Part shown: in pieces, positions 61,501 through 64,000 of the stretch
How the letters are laid out: each line of letters opens with the position of its first letter
Position numbering within the stretch: position 1 is the first letter of the stretch
Origin: Rhynchopus sp. YZ270_cl-10
Taxonomy: Eukaryota > Euglenozoa > Diplonemea > Diplonemida > Diplonemidae
DNA: 64,000 nt
NCBI GenBank assembly: GCA_964035575.1
Contig: OZ037909.1
Span: 1,054,001 to 1,118,000, forward strand
Direction: 5' to 3'
The notes under the pieces: model-generated
Database searches by the model: none
Told to the model about the DNA's origin: nothing
The model's input: only the letters and a program-made list of their open reading frames with translations
Made by a program: the position numbers and the translations under genes

Positions 61501-64000
61501 CCATCCCGCAGAACACACCCGGAATGCGTGTGACCTTCATCCAGTTCTCGAAGGCGGACGCACGCCCGGACGAGGACCACCCGACGAACTGCGCCATTGG
61601 TGCCTGCACGGACGGGCTGCTCTCGGGACGTCGTGACGAGCTGTTTGGGGACCTGGACTGGCACGAGGCACACTACCAGTCGCAGTGGACGTACCTGCAC
61701 GACGCACTGAACGACGTGGCAGACCACACCTTCCTTGCGTCGCAGAGCCCGCCGTACAGGCAGCACGTTGTTGTGATCATTGCGGACGGAGGGCTGACGG
61801 ACTACGACGGAGACGCGTGCTCGAACGGGTGCGGGAAGTTCTTCGGCAAGGACTTCTCCTGGAAGCGCCGCTACAAGGACTCGCTGCTGGAGGGCCAGCA
61901 GAAGCTGCGCGACGAGTCCGTTGTTGTGTTCGGTGTGGTTGTGCGCCGTTTCACTGCACACACGTTTGCGGACGAGAACGCAGAGGCGAAGCTGAAGCCG
62001 CTGATCAGCGACCCGCGTGACGAGCACTTCATGAACGTGGAGATGGACAAGCTGAAGATTGATGTGCTGGACCAGCTGTGCGAGAAGTCGAGCACGTTTG
62101 GGAAGATCATTGCGAAGACGCTTGCGACGTGCGCAGACCTGAAAGACCAACCGACCTGTGTGAAGGACTCTGGATGTGTGTGGAACACCGCCTGCCAGAA
62201 GTCGGAGTGCTACGACCTGTGCACGAAGGAGAAGTGTGACACGAACCCGCTCTGCATGTGGACCGCAGGTGCGAAAGAGTGCACGCTGACCCCGGTGACG
62301 CCGGCGCCGCCGACGCCAGCACCAGCAACGCTTGCGCCGCCGACACCTGTGCCGGCGACAGCGGCACCGCCAACACAGCCGCCAGCAACGCCTGCGCCGC
62401 CAACACCGGCACCGCCAACAGACGTGCCCGCGACACCGGCACCGCCGACAATTGCACCGACCGCTGTGCCGACACCTGCGCCGCCGGTGGACGAGTGTGC
62501 GGATGCGGCGACGAAGAAGGTGTGCGAGGATGCGGGCCAGACGTGTGTGGACCCGGACCAGCAGAACGCAGGGGACTGGAAGTGTGTGTGCCCGCCACCG
62601 AGCACGGCGTCGCTTGTGGGGGCGGCTGCGAAGGACTGCATGTTTGACGAGTGCAGCCTGAACAGCATGACGTGCCAGTCTGTGGGGCAGACGTGTGTGG
62701 ACCCGGAGAAGGAGAAGCCGGACTCGTGGAAGTGCGAGTGTGTGCCGCCGCAGACGCTTGTGGGGGCGCCGGTGGTCGGGAAGCCTGCAATCTGCAAGGA
62801 CCCGCCGGGCGACTGTGAGACGTTTGGGGACATCTGCCACGCTGCGGGGCAGTCGTGCTCGACAGGGGCGACGAAGCACGACCAGAAGGTTGTGTGCGAG
62901 TGCATTCCGCCTGCAACGGGGACACCCGGACAGCATGTGCCTGCGGTGTGCCAGCTGAACGAGTGCAAGGCTGTGTGCCCGACGTGTGCACAGACAACCT
63001 CGTCGTCGGCGAACAAGTGCGAGGCGGCGGGACAGGACTGCGAGGACCTGGGCCTGGGACACCTGAGCCTCGGGGACTGGCAGTGCAAGTGCAGAACACC
63101 GTACACCGGGTCGAAGGTAACGGCACCTGCAGTGTGCGAGCTGGACGAGTGCAAGGCTGTGTGCCCGACGTGTGCGAGCAAGACGAAGGGGGCGCAGAAC
63201 CTCTGCGAGGAGAAGGGGCAGACGTGTGTGGAGAAGAGCCTGACAACGGTGAGCGACTGGGAGTGCCACTGCGTGGACCCGAAGGTGGGGACGGCGCTGA
63301 CGGCTCTTGCGAAATGCGAGGAGGACGAGTGCAGGACGCGGGAGCAGATCTGTGTGAAGGCCGGGCAGGCGTGTGTGGATGCGGACCACAAGGCTGCGGG
63401 GTCGTGGGAGTGTGTGTGCCCGCCGCCGTCGAACTCGACACAGGTTGCTGGTGCGGCGGTGTGCGAGGTGGACGAGTGCACGCTGGAGGAGGTAAACAAG
63501 GTGTGCGCGGACAGCCACCAGCTCTGTGTGGACACGGACATCACGTCGCTCGGGAACTGGGAGTGCCACTGCGTGGCGCCTGCACACGGCACTGCGCCGC
63601 AGCACGCGGTGGCGTCGTGCTCGCTGGACGAGTGTGCGGTGAAGTGCCCGACGTGTGCCGACAAGGGGGACAACAAAACCGGGAACGTGTGCACGGCTGC
63701 AGGGCAGCTCTGCGAGGACCCGCAGCCGACACACACGAACCTGAACGACTGGCTCTGCAAGTGCCCGCCGCCAAGCACAAAGACTGCGGTGACGACGACT
63801 GTGGCGGATTGTCGGGACGGGTTTGACGAGTGTGTGGAGCGGTCGGACGCTGTGCAGTGCAAGCACACCCCGCGGTACTCGCTGGACGGGTGTCTGTGCG
63901 CGTGTGGGTGGACGAGCACTGAGTTCAAGCAGACGGAGCCGTGCACGGACGGGTGCTGCAACCCGCTGCACGAGAAGTCGTCGTGGTGCCTTGTGGACAC
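55512..64000 (+). CDS. Giant secreted protein with four Cys-rich/VWA modules and EGF-like tail, 3' end outside window
   Basis: One uninterrupted frame of at least 2829 codons from ATG 55512 to the right edge; I read it through line by line and found no stop and no intron. Signal peptide: MGSLARGALLIAAVVQC. Then about 245 residues rich in Cys/Trp units of the form C-x-W..C (PSI/plexin-like spacing). VWA domains lie at about residues 266-526, 828-1084, 1388-1642 and 1944-2197, each with the metal-binding DGSGS motif and a conserved HVVIIIADGG-type strand. Cys-rich stretches of about 300 residues separate them, so the repeat is roughly 560 residues. Residues about 2258-2323 are a Thr/Pro/Ala linker, likely O-glycosylated. 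From 2326 on, eight or so Cys-rich EGF-like units (DEC...C..GQTCVD....WxCxC) run to the edge. Probably a cell-surface or secreted adhesin; ligand unknown. GC is higher than in neighbours. Confidence 0.9.
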   Translation, partial: MGSLARGALLIAAVVQCQAVCDHATQALCSADVACLWNPAWYPNLCAEDPCRLQLGQTACGASAVTMPVPCQNTPGNDDFCTIDACTYDSLATPSCHVQHCMHFDKASCLAGAGHCTWAAPAGMTDADVAKLPKAQQLAYCMEDHCVGLAGQAACAAQNGCAWSGSKCAMTNCAHHADEKDCDHDLSCHYDVGAGLCKATACSAVTSAANCHLDKACMWDASKVCVPKTCEKHNTPPQRCACTDDPDCKWHIGATGSYCVDPLYDACPDLDIAFVLDGSGSMSRSFGRHNHGFYGLMEIMRDWMKTVPLTGDDHTKGASIDSKGKGFRITFIQFSKANARPDEDHPTNCAVGACTDGHLSGRRDELNGDITWHENNYQSQWTYLHDALNDVADNTFTAAQSPTWRDHVVIIIADGGITDNDGDACCPWACGDRRCIDPYWRPAYKTSLSTAQEKLRKEAVTVFGIVMRRFAKHTFQDDNAQAKLTPLVTAPTDEHFMNLMLDEIPTAVLTKLCDPNSKFGKALAKPAAASACPAKTTQDTCKKDATCQWDAALGSCGESVCFALCDAAKCAANTACAWAGDRCDLKPPGCKDLKTDVACKGNTNCVWDPVWAKNGCVDNPCVKVAGQVACDAHVQPMPACVAPAGDPDYCDLQTCTYTKDKKCEITKCLEDTKGRCETKDPTCAWVPPATLPAGPTSTLVGFCDKKRCTTADQALCTKDDACKWDGGKCVETECAKHRDEKDCDQDPKCHMDLTQDPQVCKETDCAKHATNSTCDADTKCMAAHMGGADVCIPKRCDKHAAKCPCDQDPDCAWHHGPKGSFCASPRYSNCPDLDIAFVLDGSGSMRRSFGRHSHGFYGLMEIMRDWMMTVPLTGDDHTVGAGAKRDTGFRITFVQFSKANARPEEDHPTNCAIGACTNGLLSGRRDELQGDITWHENNYQAQWTYLHDALLDVADTTFLPANSPTWRDHVVIIIADGGLTDYDGDACCGGACNGQCRDGSWKPAYKTTLDTAQEKLRKEAVTVFGIVMRRFSQHTFQDDNAEAKLTPLVTEPKDEHFMNLMLDEIPTAVLTQLCDPNSKFGKALVTKGPGCAGNLLEADCKADHACHWDNKVCADSTCYQHCSEAVCKANAPVKCAWTGKMCVEDPGCVAKTAVDCKADATCLWDPVWGKDGCVDNPCVDVKKDTCAAVGATIPDPCSPPAGDPDFCKLDVCHVAAPGDKCEVKECLEDTQGRCEKDPLCKWVPPATAPPAPVSTSTLVGFCDKKRCTTADQALCIKDDACKWDGGKCVETECAKHKDEKDCDQDPKCHMDLTQDPQVCKETVCAKHGTKQPCDADGKCMWANVNGVDVCIPKTCEKHNLKCDCDKDADCKWHHGQGSAQCVATAYDTCPDLDIAFVLDGSGSMSRSFGRHNHGFYGLMEIMRDWMMTVPLTGDDHTKGASITSKGKGLRMTFIQFSKANARPDEDHPMGCKVGQCSDGLLSGRRDELQGDITWHENNYQRHWTYLHDALNDIADHTFVASQSPSWRDHVVIIFADGGLTDYDGDACCQWACGDRRCIDRSWQPAYRTSLDAAQKKLRTENVLVLGVVIRRFAKHTFQDDNAQTKLTPLVTAPASEHFMNLMLDEIQSKMLTTLCDPNSIFGKAVKRETGCKQFDNKQACKLDKGCNWEASKCVDSKCYVNCEEKTCKTDPTCTWSPTDSVCTEKETCREKDLAKCKDDKNCLWDVVWGKDACVDNPCVDKKGADACHNVDVTVPTPCTPPASDPDYCKLDVCLFSKNDTCTVQKCLHDAKGRCEAEKDCEWKPASGVLPTGPPATLVGFCKPKECIHTTQDVCEKDDVCEWKNGVCVEDECVKLPNEKECDANPKCHMNTSTVPEKCKKTECAKWDTQVPCNNDTKCMFNAAKVCVPKTCEKHGARCDCQEDPDCAWHHAGAKSACTSPHFDACPDMDIAFLIDGSGSMQRRFGAHAHGFYGMIEMMRDWVKTVPLTGDDHTVGATIPQNTPGMRVTFIQFSKADARPDEDHPTNCAIGACTDGLLSGRRDELFGDLDWHEAHYQSQWTYLHDALNDVADHTFLASQSPPYRQHVVVIIADGGLTDYDGDACSNGCGKFFGKDFSWKRRYKDSLLEGQQKLRDESVVVFGVVVRRFTAHTFADENAEAKLKPLISDPRDEHFMNVEMDKLKIDVLDQLCEKSSTFGKIIAKTLATCADLKDQPTCVKDSGCVWNTACQKSECYDLCTKEKCDTNPLCMWTAGAKECTLTPVTPAPPTPAPATLAPPTPVPATAAPPTQPPATPAPPTPAPPTDVPATPAPPTIAPTAVPTPAPPVDECADAATKKVCEDAGQTCVDPDQQNAGDWKCVCPPPSTASLVGAAAKDCMFDECSLNSMTCQSVGQTCVDPEKEKPDSWKCECVPPQTLVGAPVVGKPAICKDPPGDCETFGDICHAAGQSCSTGATKHDQKVVCECIPPATGTPGQHVPAVCQLNECKAVCPTCAQTTSSSANKCEAAGQDCEDLGLGHLSLGDWQCKCRTPYTGSKVTAPAVCELDECKAVCPTCASKTKGAQNLCEEKGQTCVEKSLTTVSDWECHCVDPKVGTALTALAKCEEDECRTREQICVKAGQACVDADHKAAGSWECVCPPPSNSTQVAGAAVCEVDECTLEEVNKVCADSHQLCVDTDITSLGNWECHCVAPAHGTAPQHAVASCSLDECAVKCPTCADKGDNKTGNVCTAAGQLCEDPQPTHTNLNDWLCKCPPPSTKTAVTTTVADCRDGFDECVERSDAVQCKHTPRYSLDGCLCACGWTSTEFKQTEPCTDGCCNPLHEKSSWCLVD

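Noticed and set aside
55536-63971. Long minus-strand open frames opposite the VWA gene (up to more than 1000 codons)
   Set aside because: They are shadows of GC-rich codon usage on the plus strand. Their products are Arg/His/Leu-rich low-complexity sequence with no domain, while the plus frame has signal peptide, VWA and EGF-like motifs.
1-64000. CRISPR arrays, rRNA genes, spliced-leader RNA gene
   Set aside because: No regularly spaced direct repeats of CRISPR type, no rRNA signature and no recognisable SL RNA unit were seen in the window.

Overview
This is nuclear DNA from a protist-type eukaryote. It carries divergent core histones, GT-AG cis-introns, a PPR protein, a polycystin-type channel, a soluble-type adenylyl cyclase and a very large secreted VWA protein. 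All 20 genes I can support lie on the + strand. Almost every start codon has an AG with a pyrimidine-rich lead-in a few tens of bases upstream; for the nine histone genes the AG-to-ATG distance is only 26-37 nt. One-strand gene order, leader-proximal acceptors, a tiny lysine-rich H1 without a winged helix and strongly altered H3/H4 tails together point to a spliced-leader lineage. Euglenozoa, most plausibly a diplonemid- or euglenid-like flagellate because conventional introns are also present, is my inference and not something the sequence proves.

Layout. 1-1.9 kb: 3' part of a PPR protein gene, then a small membrane protein. 2.6-8.5 kb: histone cluster H2A-H3-H1-H4-H2B followed by a second H2A-H3-H1-H4, a tandem duplication with an offset of about 3.6 kb; a 360-bp inverted-repeat element sits at the junction. 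9.4-12.4 kb: five-exon coiled-coil gene. 13.2-14.2 kb: GNAT acetyltransferase. 14.2-23.2 kb: gene desert full of short hairpin-cored repeats and DNA-transposon-like elements. 23.2-27.2 kb: Rad5/Rad16-type SNF2-RING protein with an N-terminal PARP-type zinc finger. 27.2-31.5 kb: repeats around a small possible beta-grasp protein. 31.5-34.8 kb: three-exon polycystin-2-like channel. 34.8-36.7 kb: a 1-kb palindrome with an 844-bp inverted-repeat element at its edge. 37.8-43.9 kb: six-exon adenylyl cyclase of the ADCY10 type. 43.9-49.5 kb: second repeat desert, including an 8-bp-unit satellite and several TIR elements. 49.5-50.4 kb: HAD phosphatase. 51.2-54.4 kb: large protein with a PH-like domain and a SAM-like region. 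55.5 kb to the window end: an uninterrupted reading frame of at least 2829 codons for a secreted protein with four Cys-rich/VWA modules and a Cys-rich EGF-like tail, open at the right edge.

How the parts relate. The histone genes look like an expression cassette with uniform short leaders and, 3' of H2A, H3, H1 and H4, a two-hairpin structure retained in both copies. The polycystin-like channel and the soluble-type cyclase are neighbours and could both serve Ca2+/bicarbonate/cAMP signalling in a flagellate, but that link is inference. The deserts are built from four families of roughly 50-90-bp hairpin-cored repeats (called R1-R4 here) and TIR elements, three of which have exact 5-bp target duplications.
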